Shown piece by piece: positions 23,378-31,763 of a DNA stretch of 64,000 bases. Each line of letters begins with the position of its first letter. Positions within the stretch are counted from its first letter, which is position 1. The position numbers and the translations under genes are program-made. Source of the DNA: Clostridia bacterium (GTDB lineage: Bacteria > Bacillota > Clostridia > Oscillospirales > CAG-272); contig JAFVUB010000003.1 in assembly GCA_017502915.1 (NCBI GenBank), positions 124,001-188,000 on the forward strand, in the 5' to 3' direction. Below the pieces are notes generated by a model. It made no database searches. It worked only from the letters and a program-made list of their open reading frames with translations, and was not told the origin of the DNA.

Positions 23378-25108
23378 TTAAGACTGAAATACGTTATAAA
23401 GCGAATAGAAATATCCCTTTTGCTCCATAAGGTCGTTGAAGTGTCCCTGCTCTACGATGCGTCCACCCTGAATGACGATTATCTCGTCGTAGCGCAGAAG
23501 CAACGATTCCTCGAGCCCGTGAGTGACGATTATCCGGGTCAAGCCGTCGATGCCAAGTATCTCGTTGGTTACCGAGAAGGCAGTTTCGGAGTCAAGTGCC
23601 GCAGTGGCTTCGTCCATAAGCAGAACGGGCGTTTCGCGAACGAGGCAACGTGCGATCGAAACTCTCTGCTTCTCGCCTCCCGAGAGATGCTTTCCGCATT
23701 CTCCGCAGGGATAGTCGTCTCCCTTTTCGGCAATAAGGCTCGAAAGTCCCGCGCGTTCTATAGCGCTCTTCAGCTTATCGGCGTCAAAATCACGGAACAT
23801 CGTGATGTTGTTCTGTATCGTACTGTCAAAGAGGAAAACGTCCTGCTGAATGACCGAAACGTGCTCGTAAAGGCTGTCAAGACTGAGATTTTTGATCTCC
23901 TTACCGTCGATCGTTATAGATCCATCGTAGTTCGGCATATGACCGAGGATCAGCTTTAGCAGAGTGGATTTTCCGCTACCCGAGCTGCCGACGATGGCAT
24001 AGCTCTTGCCCTTTTCAAACTTTATGTTGATATTTTTAAGTATGTTCTTGGTATCGTCCTCGTATCCGAAGTTGACGTTCTTAAACTCAATACCGCCGTC
24101 AACACCGGTGAGCTCTTCCTTCTCGGTCTCAACGTAGGTGGGGTCCTCCTCGATCGCTTCGGAGATGCGGTCGATAAGCGCCTGTGCCGCGCGACGGTTC
24201 GATATACCCGATCCGATCTTACGAACCGGAACGAGCATATAGTTGAGCAGCTGAATAAAGACCATCAGAAGTGCCGCGCCCGTTCCGGCGTCGTCACCAA
24301 ATCCGATTCCGAGAGCGAAGACTGCCGAGAACAGTATACTGTTAAGAAGAAGTCCGGCAAGGTCACCAAAAATAGTTACCGTTTCGGAGGTTGCGCGACG
24401 GCTCTGCTTGGTTGATTCAAGTTCAACGTTTCTCTCGTTGAATATCTGAAGAACCTCTTTTTCGGCGCGGAAGCTCTTGATAACGATAAAGCCGTTGAGC
24501 AGGTCCTTGACCTGATCAATAAAGCCCATATTTTCGTTTGCCGTTTTGCTCTCTTTCTTAACAAGGCGTCTTCCGTACTTCATGGAAAGGAAGGAGCAGA
24601 CCATAGCGGCAACTATCATAGCAAGACCTATGCGCCAATCAAAGAACAGCATTGCAATGCCCGATGCCACGAAGGTGAAGACAGAGCCCATAATGTCGAT
24701 CGAGCCGACCAAATAGTTAAGCTCGATCGAGTTTAAGTCGTTCGAAAACGCCGAGATGAACTTTGCCGAGCTTTCTCTGCGATATTCGGAAATGCTCTTT
24801 GAAAGTATCTTACTGAAAACGTATCCCTTGAACTGCGAAAGCGCCGTTTTCAGATACTTATTCATAAAGCTGCGCTTTATTATCTTACAAAGCACGTACA
24901 ATGCGCAGAAAACTCCGCCGGCGATCGTTCCGATGAACAGCGTCTGGTTATCTCCCGTAGTTGCTGCAACAAAGAAGAAATACAGCATAATGGCAAGTGC
25001 CACGTCCATACAAGCCGAGATGACCAGCGAGAGCAGAGTCATCGAATAATTGAATTTATTATTTTTCAGGAACTGCTTTTCGCATTCCGTCTTAACTCTT
25101 ATTTTCAT
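23378..25108 (-). CDS. ABC transporter, fused membrane and ATPase domains
   Basis: This is a half-transporter of exporter type, 576 residues from ATG 25108. Six membrane helices occupy ~15-310, and the ATPase domain follows from ~330. It shows Walker A VGSSGSGKST, Q-loop VIQQDVFLF, signature LSGGEKQR, Walker B VLLMDEATAALD and the His switch VTHGLEE. The substrate is unknown, and no partner half-transporter is adjacent, so it may be a homodimer. The start is uncertain: neither ATG 25108 nor TTG 25129 has a well-spaced Shine-Dalgarno site, and the upstream in-frame codons look protein-coding (see findings). Confidence 0.88.
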   Translation of the reverse strand: MKIRVKTECEKQFLKNNKFNYSMTLLSLVISACMDVALAIMLYFFFVAATTGDNQTLFIGTIAGGVFCALYVLCKIIKRSFMNKYLKTALSQFKGYVFSKILSKSISEYRRESSAKFISAFSNDLNSIELNYLVGSIDIMGSVFTFVASGIAMLFFDWRIGLAMIVAAMVCSFLSMKYGRRLVKKESKTANENMGFIDQVKDLLNGFIVIKSFRAEKEVLQIFNERNVELESTKQSRRATSETVTIFGDLAGLLLNSILFSAVFALGIGFGDDAGTGAALLMVFIQLLNYMLVPVRKIGSGISNRRAAQALIDRISEAIEEDPTYVETEKEELTGVDGGIEFKNVNFGYEDDTKNILKNINIKFEKGKSYAIVGSSGSGKSTLLKLILGHMPNYDGSITIDGKEIKNLSLDSLYEHVSVIQQDVFLFDSTIQNNITMFRDFDADKLKSAIERAGLSSLIAEKGDDYPCGECGKHLSGGEKQRVSIARCLVRETPVLLMDEATAALDSETAFSVTNEILGIDGLTRIIVTHGLEESLLLRYDEIIVIQGGRIVEQGHFNDLMEQKGYFYSLYNVFQS

Positions 25109-25246
25109 TTTGTCCTTTTCCCATTCCAAATACTCCTCAATTCGAGGGTTGAAGTTATCGTCAAACCGACGCTCGTCTGCCGAGACGTCATCATTTTCCG
25201 ATAGGAAACCTTTAAAACTTTATGCTTAGTCTACAAACTTATATTC

Positions 25247-25275
25247 ATTATACTATCATTTCGTCATTTTGTCAA
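25247..25275 (-). promoter_or_regulatory. Sigma-A promoter for ABC exporter
   Basis: On the minus strand it reads TTGACA, 17 bp, TATAAT, giving a leader of ~130 nt. Confidence 0.85.
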
Positions 25276-25320
25276 GTGAAACATTAATTACCTAAGAAGG
25301 TTTTCCTTGCGCGCAACAAA

Positions 25321-25358
25321 AAAACTATCCGATCTGCTTGATCGGATAGTTTTTTTAT
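25321..25358. terminator. Terminator after the 97-residue unknown gene
   Basis: A 14-bp stem (25321-25334 with 25340-25353) has loop TGCTT and A- and T-runs on both sides. It lies directly after the minus-strand gene ending at 25355. Confidence 0.88.
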
Positions 25359-25648
25359 TTTTTGAGAGCCTGATCGAGCCAAACACAACCGAGCGTGAAC
25401 GCTTCGTAAAGCCCTTCCTTTGAGCCCTGCTTTATGATCTTTCCGGGATCCTTCGAATCGATGATCTGGATAAGGATCTTATCGGGAACTTCGTTCGCGT
25501 CGACCTTTTTATACGACATTATCTCAAGTATCAAAATGCACTTTTCATTCATGTCGCCGTAACAGATAGTATCTCCCTCGCGGACCAGCGGCTTACCCTT
25601 ATATTCAAGATATTTGCCCTCAACGAGAGCTCTTTCGTCTATTGCCAT
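25355..25648 (-). CDS. Unknown 97-residue soluble protein
   Basis: This small acidic/amphipathic protein has GAGGTG 9 nt before the ATG and its own terminator, so it is a real gene. It has an N-terminal beta-rich half (EGKYLEYKGKPLVREGDTICYGD) and a C-terminal helix (EAFTLGCVWLDQALKK). The pattern looks like a conserved Clostridia protein, but I cannot name a family or function. No membrane segment or signal peptide. Confidence 0.7.
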   Translation of the reverse strand: MAIDERALVEGKYLEYKGKPLVREGDTICYGDMNEKCILILEIMSYKKVDANEVPDKILIQIIDSKDPGKIIKQGSKEGLYEAFTLGCVWLDQALKK

Positions 25649-25700
25649 ATCAAAACACCTCTTTACTTTTTATATAGTTTACCACAAACTCTCAAATAAG

Positions 25701-26888
25701 TCAATCACTTTCCGAAATTTTGGGAGAGCATCTGAAAAACGCATCTGCAGCAATCTGTTTCGGCAGCGTTTGAACAAAAAGCGAATCCAGCTTTTCGGAG
25801 AGCTGTCTTTGACGGCAGGCGGGGGCATCTGCCGGCTTTGTTACGATTTTTATTCCGCAATTCCTTCGGCTCGACAAAAACTCTCTACCCCGTCGGTTCG
25901 CCGCCAACAGTGTGGTATAGCTCGGCGTTGAACGAAGATCGTCGGGCGTTACACCAAGCAGGCAGAAGAGCATCGCTCGGCGAAGCCGAGCATCTGTATA
26001 TCTCTTGGTTGCGGTACGCGAGAGCATCTCGTCAACGCTGACCGACTCTCTTGCGGCAGACGAAAGCCTTGCTGCAACTCCGCCTCCCGCCTCGGCAAAG
26101 CCTTCGAGCTCGCCCGGCTCGCAAAGCCTGAAAAAGGACAGGATCGCCGCGTCAAGCCTTGATGCGTCGGCAGGAAATACGCCCTGCTCCGCCGCGCGTC
26201 GGTACACCTGAGCCGAGCCCTTAGGCATAAAGGAGAACGCTCTTTCAAAATCCTTTTCGGCAAGAGCCCGTCTTATTGCGGTTGCAGACGGGAACTCGTT
26301 TTCGGTCAATTGGGTTTCCGAAAAACCGCTTCCAACCCGTTTGGTAGTCGTAAGCTGTATCTCGGATTGCGATCGCATTGCCGCCTTAATATAGTTAAGT
26401 GCCAATATATCGTTAGGTCCGCCGGTCAGCGCTCTGCCTGCTATAGCGAGATAGGTCTCGGCGTAGGCTCGTGCCGTACCACAGGACGAGTCTTTATCAA
26501 GTCGAGCAACGTATTGTGCTTCAAACGACGGATCGAGCAAGATCTCGGCAGCCCGACACAGCTCTTCGATATCTCCCGACTCACTGCCGAAATTCAGCTC
26601 GTCGATCTCAAGCGCGTCAAGCAGACAAACCGACGCCGCGGCAAAAAACTCCGCCGAGCCCGACGAATACGGGAACGGAAGCTCAAGCACGGCATCGGCT
26701 CCCGAGGCGAGCGCGGCTTCGGCTCTCGTATATTTATCGGCGACGGCAAACCCGCCGCGCTGAGTTGCATTTCCGCTCATAAGGCAGACGACCGCAGCGC
26801 TATCATCCCGTTCACGAACTATTTTTATCTGGCGCTCGTGCCCGAGGTGAAAGGGATCGTATTCGCAAATTATTCCAACGCTCTTCAC
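25701..26888 (-). CDS. tmcAL: tRNA(Met) cytidine acetate ligase TmcAL
   Basis: TmcAL (YlbM, DUF795) makes N4-acetylcytidine at the wobble base of elongator tRNA-Met from acetate and ATP. GTG 26888 with AAAGGAG 8 nt upstream gives (M)KSVGIICEYDPFHLGH, the nucleotidyltransferase HxGH motif with D for the usual N before PFH. LMSGNATQRGG, ALASGADAVLELPFPYSSGSAEFF and a C-terminal stretch ending in SPKISESD also match. At 395 residues the length is normal. A longer frame from 26963 crosses the promoter and is not used. Confidence 0.93.
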   Translation of the reverse strand: MKSVGIICEYDPFHLGHERQIKIVRERDDSAAVVCLMSGNATQRGGFAVADKYTRAEAALASGADAVLELPFPYSSGSAEFFAAASVCLLDALEIDELNFGSESGDIEELCRAAEILLDPSFEAQYVARLDKDSSCGTARAYAETYLAIAGRALTGGPNDILALNYIKAAMRSQSEIQLTTTKRVGSGFSETQLTENEFPSATAIRRALAEKDFERAFSFMPKGSAQVYRRAAEQGVFPADASRLDAAILSFFRLCEPGELEGFAEAGGGVAARLSSAARESVSVDEMLSRTATKRYTDARLRRAMLFCLLGVTPDDLRSTPSYTTLLAANRRGREFLSSRRNCGIKIVTKPADAPACRQRQLSEKLDSLFVQTLPKQIAADAFFRCSPKISESD

Positions 26889-26917
26889 TTGGTCGTCTCC
26901 TTTCGTTGCTTTTCTAT

Positions 26918-26946
26918 ATTGTACCACAAAATTATAAATATTGCAA
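26918..26946 (-). promoter_or_regulatory. Sigma-A promoter for tmcAL
   Basis: On the minus strand it reads TTGCAA, 17 bp, TACAAT. Confidence 0.65.
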
Positions 26947-27042
26947 CCGCAATAATCTGTCACATTCCGACCTCCCTCGTCATATTATGCTATCGAGAAG
27001 CGCAAAGAACGGCTTCTTGACTGCATGAAGGGAGGATTTACC

Positions 27043-27138
27043 ATGAACGGAAATTGCCTTTGCAATATCTTCGATAACGACAACATCATCTGGTTGGTCA
27101 TCATCGCACTTCTGATCTGGTGCTGCAGCTGCAACTAA
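27043..27138 (+). CDS. 31-residue cysteine-rich membrane peptide
   Basis: ATG 27043 follows GGGAGGATTTACC, an excellent Shine-Dalgarno site, and the frame ends at TAA 27136-27138; a terminator follows at 27173. The peptide starts MNGNCLCNIF, has a DND turn, a ~14-residue hydrophobic helix (IIWLVIIALLIW) and ends CCSCN. Such short Cys/Gly-rich one-helix peptides are common in Clostridia and bacilli; some are spore-associated (YjcZ-like), but the similarity is only general. CATATTATG at 26979-26987 could be part of a sporulation-type -10. Function unknown. Confidence 0.7.
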   Translation: MNGNCLCNIFDNDNIIWLVIIALLIWCCSCN

Positions 27139-27172
27139 CGCCTTGCCGCGTTAACGCACCACCGACGGAAAG

Positions 27173-27207
27173 GGGCTGTGGGGGTTTCCCACAGCCCTGA
27201 TATTTTT
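27173..27207 (+). terminator. Terminator of the 31-residue peptide gene
   Basis: GGGCTGTGGG pairs with CCCACAGCCC, then TGATATTTTTTATTTT on the plus strand. It may also weakly terminate folD from the other side. Confidence 0.85.
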
Positions 27208-28055
27208 TATTTTCTGTTGTTCTCGGCAGCGTAAAGGGTGTTTCTCATGAGCATCGTGATGGTCATGGGGCCGACTCCTCCCGGAACGGGGGTTATATAC
27301 GAGCACTTTGGGGCAACCTCGTCAAAGGCTACGTCGCCGCAAAGCTTTCCGTCTGCATTTCTGTTCATACCGACGTCGATAACAACGGCGCCCTCCGAAA
27401 CCATATCTGCAGTTACGAAATCTGCCTTACCGACCGCGCTGACGAGTATTTCAGCCGAACGGGTCACCTCTGCGAGGTTGCGAGTCTTACTGTGGCAGAC
27501 TGTAACGGTTCCTCCGGCGTTGAGCAACAGCATAGCCATAGGCTTTCCAACGATATTGGAGCGTCCTATAACAACGCATTTCTTGCCCTCGATCTCAATT
27601 CCGCTGCGAGTGATCAGCTCCATAACGCCTGCCGGCGTGCAGGGCAAAAAGCCGTAATCTCCGGTCGAGATCCTTCCGACATTATAGGGATGGAAGGCGT
27701 CAACGTCCTTATCGGGCGAGATGCGAAGCAAGAGCGGCTTGGCATCAAGACCCTTCGGAAGCGGAAGCTGAACGAGTATTCCGTCCACCTTTTCATCGGC
27801 GTTAAGACGGTCTATGACCGCTTCAAGCTCCTCTTGCTTGGTGTCTGCCGGGAGTCTTATGACTTCAGAGGCAAATCCCAGCTCGTCGCAGGCGCGAGCC
27901 TTGTTTCTAACGTATATTGCCGACGCGGGATCGTCGCCCACGATTATTACCGTCAGTCCCGGAACTATTCCGCGCTCGGACTTCAGGGCGTTTGTTCTTT
28001 CTGTCAGCTCGGCTCTGATCTGCGCCGATATTGCTTTTCCGTCAATCAACTTCAT
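27207..28055 (-). CDS. folD: Bifunctional methylene-THF dehydrogenase/cyclohydrolase FolD
   Basis: FolD interconverts 5,10-methylene-, methenyl- and 10-formyl-tetrahydrofolate. From ATG 28055 (GAGGAGG upstream) it has 282 residues, the standard length; the much longer frame upstream runs through the lgt end. SAIYVRNKARACDELGF holds the catalytic Tyr-x4-Lys, VDGILVQLPLP is diagnostic, and GRSNIVGKP begins the NADP site. It overlaps the lgt 3' end by 14 bp and closes the mrp-to-folD operon. Confidence 0.97.
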   Translation of the reverse strand: MKLIDGKAISAQIRAELTERTNALKSERGIVPGLTVIIVGDDPASAIYVRNKARACDELGFASEVIRLPADTKQEELEAVIDRLNADEKVDGILVQLPLPKGLDAKPLLLRISPDKDVDAFHPYNVGRISTGDYGFLPCTPAGVMELITRSGIEIEGKKCVVIGRSNIVGKPMAMLLLNAGGTVTVCHSKTRNLAEVTRSAEILVSAVGKADFVTADMVSEGAVVIDVGMNRNADGKLCGDVAFDEVAPKCSYITPVPGGVGPMTITMLMRNTLYAAENNRK

Positions 28056-29172
28056 CGTTCTTTTCCTCCTCGACCTTCTCTTCTTCGGTCTCTTCTGTTT
28101 TTTGCGCTTCGGCACCGTCGATCTCCTCGGTCGTCGAGCTTGCGGTTCTAAAAAGCGGATAAACGCTTTCGTAGCTCTCGGTCGCAAGTCTTGCCTTTTT
28201 ACCTCTGATCGAGAACCAAATGAACATCGCAGTTCCCGCAAAGAAGCAGAGCGCGCCGACCAGCGACGAAATGCGGATAGTTCCCGTCAGATACAGACTA
28301 TCCTGGCGGAGCAGCTCGATAAACGTGCGCCCAAATCCGTACCACGCGATATAGGCGAAAAACACCTGTCCGTCAAACTTCTTCTTTCTGACGAAGAATA
28401 CGTTTATCAAAACGAATCCTATAAGATTCCATAGAGACTCGTAAAGGAAGGTCGGGTGAACGTAGATGATACCCGATTTTCCCAACTGCCTTGTGGCATC
28501 GCTGTAAACGCCCATTCTGATGAAATAGAGCGGGTCTCCATCTCGAAGCTCGTATCCAAAAGCTTCGCCGTTCATAAAATTACCCCAGCGTCCGATGATC
28601 TGACCGATCATAACGGCGGGCGCTATGGTGTCGTACGCCTTAAGTATCTTGATCTTTTTGATGAGGCACACGATGGCGATCGCGGCAGCTCCGCCGATTA
28701 TTGCACCGTAGATGGCGATTCCGCCCTCCCATATCTTGAAAACGTCCCAGAATCTGTCCTTATACTTATCAAGCGAGGTAAGGACGTAGTAAAGTCTTGC
28801 GCCGACAACGGCGCAAATTACCGCCCAGATGCCCATATCGAGCAGATCGTCCACCTTTATTCCCTCTCGCTTCGAAACGAAATAAGAATACAAGAACGCG
28901 AGAACGATGCCGAGCGTGATCAGTATTCCGTACCAATAAACGGTGACGCCTCCGATCCGTATTGCCTCACTGTTTATCATAGACGCTCCGATCCCGAGCC
29001 CCGGGAAGGAAACGAGGATATATTCTCCCGTTCCGGTTGCGTTCTGCTTATCTATTGCCTGCTTTAAGTCGTAGTCGCTGTAGCTACTGTCGATCACGCA
29101 GGAGGTAACGGAAAGCACGATCAGTATCACGCAAAAGATCGCGCAAAGCAATTTAAGTGATTTTGTTTTCAT
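28042..29172 (-). CDS. lgt: Prolipoprotein diacylglyceryl transferase, with lipobox and acidic tail
   Basis: Lgt transfers diacylglycerol from phosphatidylglycerol to the lipobox cysteine of prolipoproteins. Membrane helices and core motifs are present: WYGILI, VGARLYYV, GGIAIYGAIIGG, and the Lgt signature GRWGNFMNGEAFG. At 376 residues it is ~100 longer than usual. The N-terminus adds a signal-peptide-like segment ending VTSC (C25) and ~45 residues before the first family helix. The C-terminus adds a Glu-rich tail (EETEEEKVEEEKNDEVD). It overlaps folD and follows an M16 peptidase gene by 17 bp. Confidence 0.95.
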   Translation of the reverse strand: MKTKSLKLLCAIFCVILIVLSVTSCVIDSSYSDYDLKQAIDKQNATGTGEYILVSFPGLGIGASMINSEAIRIGGVTVYWYGILITLGIVLAFLYSYFVSKREGIKVDDLLDMGIWAVICAVVGARLYYVLTSLDKYKDRFWDVFKIWEGGIAIYGAIIGGAAAIAIVCLIKKIKILKAYDTIAPAVMIGQIIGRWGNFMNGEAFGYELRDGDPLYFIRMGVYSDATRQLGKSGIIYVHPTFLYESLWNLIGFVLINVFFVRKKKFDGQVFFAYIAWYGFGRTFIELLRQDSLYLTGTIRISSLVGALCFFAGTAMFIWFSIRGKKARLATESYESVYPLFRTASSTTEEIDGAEAQKTEETEEEKVEEEKNDEVD

Positions 29173-29188
29173 GGCTTTTCCCTTTCTT

Positions 29189-30472
29189 TCAAGACATAGG
29201 CAGCAGCAGAGACAAGGCTATCTTATCCGGGTCTCCAAAAACTGCCGCAGCGGTGTCTGCAGTTTCCTCAAAGCTTATACTTTCTATAATATCCGGCACG
29301 ACAAACGGGTCGGTGTTTGAGCTGACGTATGAGTACATAATATCGTCGGCAATAACGGCGCTTGAATCGAATGCTCGGTAATATGACGCCAGAAGGCTTC
29401 GGCGGCAACGGACAAAGTCATCTCTCGAAAGCTTCCCGAGAGATGCATCCCTCATCTCGTTGCGAAGTCTTTCGGCAACCGTGTCGGGCTCGTCCGAGCT
29501 TCCCGAAAAGTAATTCATAGAGCCCAGTCTGCCGGACGAATATCCAAACGAAAACGATGGCGTTATAAGCCTTTCGTCGATCAATCGGTTGTAAAGCTCA
29601 CTCGTTCCCGAAAACAGCATATTGTTCAGAACCGTCATAACGAGCGAACGGCGAACGCTCTCTGTTCCCGTGGGAACGATCTTATCCTTAACTCCCATAA
29701 AGAATATCGGGCGTGCAACGTTCATTCTCTGCTCAACACGTTGAGTTATAACTCGGTCGGGCTCGCTGAAGGGTATCCCGCTTGCACATACGGGAAAGCT
29801 TTTTCCGCCGAGCTCGCGGTCAACCGTTCTTAGTATCTGATCCGGAGTTACGTCTCCGCAGACCGAAAGTATCATATTCTGCGGATGATAGAACGCCGAA
29901 TAGGCTTGATACAAAACGTCAGCGTTTATTTTTGCTATCGACTCGGCACTGCCGCAAATGCTCTCGCGTATACCGCTTTGAGAGTACATCGCACCAAGGC
30001 AGCTCTCCATGACCCGTTCGTATGGGTCGTCGTCGTACATAGCGATCTCCTGCTCGATGATCCCCTTCTCCTTTTGCACGCTTTCCTTGGTGAAATAGGG
30101 GTTGAAAACCATACTCAACAGCTCGGCAAGGCACTCGTCAAAGCACTTGGTTGCCGAGAACAGATATCTCGTGGTAGCGTAGGAGGTATAGGCGTTTGCC
30201 TCGGCGCCCATCGCCGAAAAGCGCTCCTCGGAATTGGTTCCGTCCTCGCTGTCAAAAAGCTTATGCTCAAGAAAATGTGCCGTTCCCGTCGGAAGCATGA
30301 CCTTTTTTCCGTTTTGAACGAAGGAAAGGTCGCCCGAGCCAAAATCAACGCCTAAAATGGCGTGAAAGGTTGTCAGCTTTTTGGGGAAGACGAGCACGGT
30401 CAAGCCGCTTTCGTGCTTGATCTTATAGTATCTTTCACGCAAGCGCGTACTGACGTGAGCGGCGTTATTCAT
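29189..30472 (-). CDS. M16 family zinc peptidase, catalytically intact (YmfH-like)
   Basis: This 427-residue protein starts at ATG 30472 (GAGGAGG upstream), overlapping the preceding gene by 8 bp. The inverted zinc motif HxxEH is present (H66-FLE-H70), and a glutamate-rich stretch follows ~75 residues later (EKGIIEQEIAMYDDDPYE) as third-ligand region. C-terminal inactive-half repeat features are also seen (RRSLLASYYRAFDS). In Firmicutes it pairs with an HxxEH-less partner, here the gene directly upstream. The natural substrate is unknown. Confidence 0.9.
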   Translation of the reverse strand: MNNAAHVSTRLRERYYKIKHESGLTVLVFPKKLTTFHAILGVDFGSGDLSFVQNGKKVMLPTGTAHFLEHKLFDSEDGTNSEERFSAMGAEANAYTSYATTRYLFSATKCFDECLAELLSMVFNPYFTKESVQKEKGIIEQEIAMYDDDPYERVMESCLGAMYSQSGIRESICGSAESIAKINADVLYQAYSAFYHPQNMILSVCGDVTPDQILRTVDRELGGKSFPVCASGIPFSEPDRVITQRVEQRMNVARPIFFMGVKDKIVPTGTESVRRSLVMTVLNNMLFSGTSELYNRLIDERLITPSFSFGYSSGRLGSMNYFSGSSDEPDTVAERLRNEMRDASLGKLSRDDFVRCRRSLLASYYRAFDSSAVIADDIMYSYVSSNTDPFVVPDIIESISFEETADTAAAVFGDPDKIALSLLLPMS

Positions 30473-31760
30473 AATCGTCCTCCTCGCCGTCTGCAAGCGT
30501 GCCCTTCAAAAAATAAACGGTGTCAAGCGTGATCCTGCGCGCCGCCTCGGCTATCTGCTCTCGCGTTACCGACAGAACTCCCCGACGGTACTCCTCAATG
30601 GTTCGAGGTCCGCCGAAAAGCCTTTCGATGCGGGCAAAATCCTCGTAATCGCTGGGATGATCCTCTGCGGCGCGGCAATCGTTTTCTATTGACTCGCGGG
30701 CAGCTTCAAGCTCAGCGTCGGTTATATTCCCTCGCCTTATCTCGTCAAGCTGGCGAAGTATCTCCTCAACGGCGGCGGTGCGGTCATCGTTATCAATACC
30801 TGCGCCGACGACGATAACTCCACGCTCCTCGTCATAGCTCGACGCGCAAAAATAGCAAAGCGATTTCTTCTCACGAACGTTGGCAAAAAGCTTGGACGAC
30901 GTGCCGTCACCAAAAATATGGTTCATAAGCTCGACAGCGTAAAACTCCGGGTCGTCCAACACGACGCCGGTTCTGAATCCCATCAAAAGATTTCCCTGAC
31001 GGTATACTCCGCTCTCCTCGATCTCTTTGACCGAATCGGCACGGCGCTTGACGAACTGCTCACGCGTATCGCTTGCCTGTTCAAAGCAAGCTCCAAAGCT
31101 CTCTTTTATGAGAGAAGCTATCCTTTCGGCGTCCTCGGTTCCGCAATAGAAAAATTCGGCTCGGGACACACGGCAAAGCTCCTCACGTCCTGCAACGAGG
31201 TCTTCACGGCATATGCTTTCGAGTTGGCCGAGCTCACCGTTGAGAGTTTGTTCGCTCGGCTCACCTTCAAACATTTTCTTATTAAAACGAAGCTTGGCAT
31301 ACCCAAAGGCGTTGTTCTTTCTCGCCTTTATTCGGTTCATTCGGTTTATCTTTTCGGTCTCAACGTCGCTCTCTCGGTAAAGGGGGCGCAGAACTATCTC
31401 GGAAAACAGCTCGAAAACACCCGAAAGGATCGAAAAATCGTTCTTGCGATCCTCTTCTGTCATATAATCCTCACCGAGCATAGTCGCCGTCAGTCCGAGT
31501 ATCTGCAGGTCTCCCCGCATAAGATTGAAATCCGAGACGTCGACGGCGTAAAGCTCCTCGGCACGACTGCAGACCGATCGAAAATCGGGGTATCTTTCAG
31601 TCCCGAGAAAGCCGGTCGACATAAGCATCGAGCGCACCGGCGTCTTATCCCTGTCAAGCGGCAAAGTCAAGGACAGAGTCAACCTCGCGCTCTTGAAGCG
31701 CTCGGTCTTGATATGGACGAGAGAGAGACCGTTACCGATCTCGTATCTTTTACAGTTCAA
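30465..31760 (-). CDS. M16 family protein, inactive partner (YmfF-like)
   Basis: This 431-residue protein has the M16 fold pattern (GNGLSLVHIKTERFKSARLTL, FFYCGTED, LMNHIFGDGTSSKLFANVREKKSLCY), but no HxxEH motif at the place where the partner has HFLEH (here LMSTGFLGTER). It should therefore be the non-catalytic half of a heterodimer, as in YmfF/YmfH and other paired bacterial M16 enzymes. It ends by overlapping the active subunit gene and starts 4 bp after the DUF218 gene. Confidence 0.88.
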   Translation of the reverse strand: MNCKRYEIGNGLSLVHIKTERFKSARLTLSLTLPLDRDKTPVRSMLMSTGFLGTERYPDFRSVCSRAEELYAVDVSDFNLMRGDLQILGLTATMLGEDYMTEEDRKNDFSILSGVFELFSEIVLRPLYRESDVETEKINRMNRIKARKNNAFGYAKLRFNKKMFEGEPSEQTLNGELGQLESICREDLVAGREELCRVSRAEFFYCGTEDAERIASLIKESFGACFEQASDTREQFVKRRADSVKEIEESGVYRQGNLLMGFRTGVVLDDPEFYAVELMNHIFGDGTSSKLFANVREKKSLCYFCASSYDEERGVIVVGAGIDNDDRTAAVEEILRQLDEIRRGNITDAELEAARESIENDCRAAEDHPSDYEDFARIERLFGGPRTIEEYRRGVLSVTREQIAEAARRITLDTVYFLKGTLADGEEDDYE

Positions 31761-31763
31761 TTA

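Noticed and set aside
28056-28241. A 62-residue N-terminal extension of FolD
   Set aside because: It is the basic antisense-like translation of the lgt 3' end; the ATG at 28055 has GAGGAGG and gives the family-standard start.
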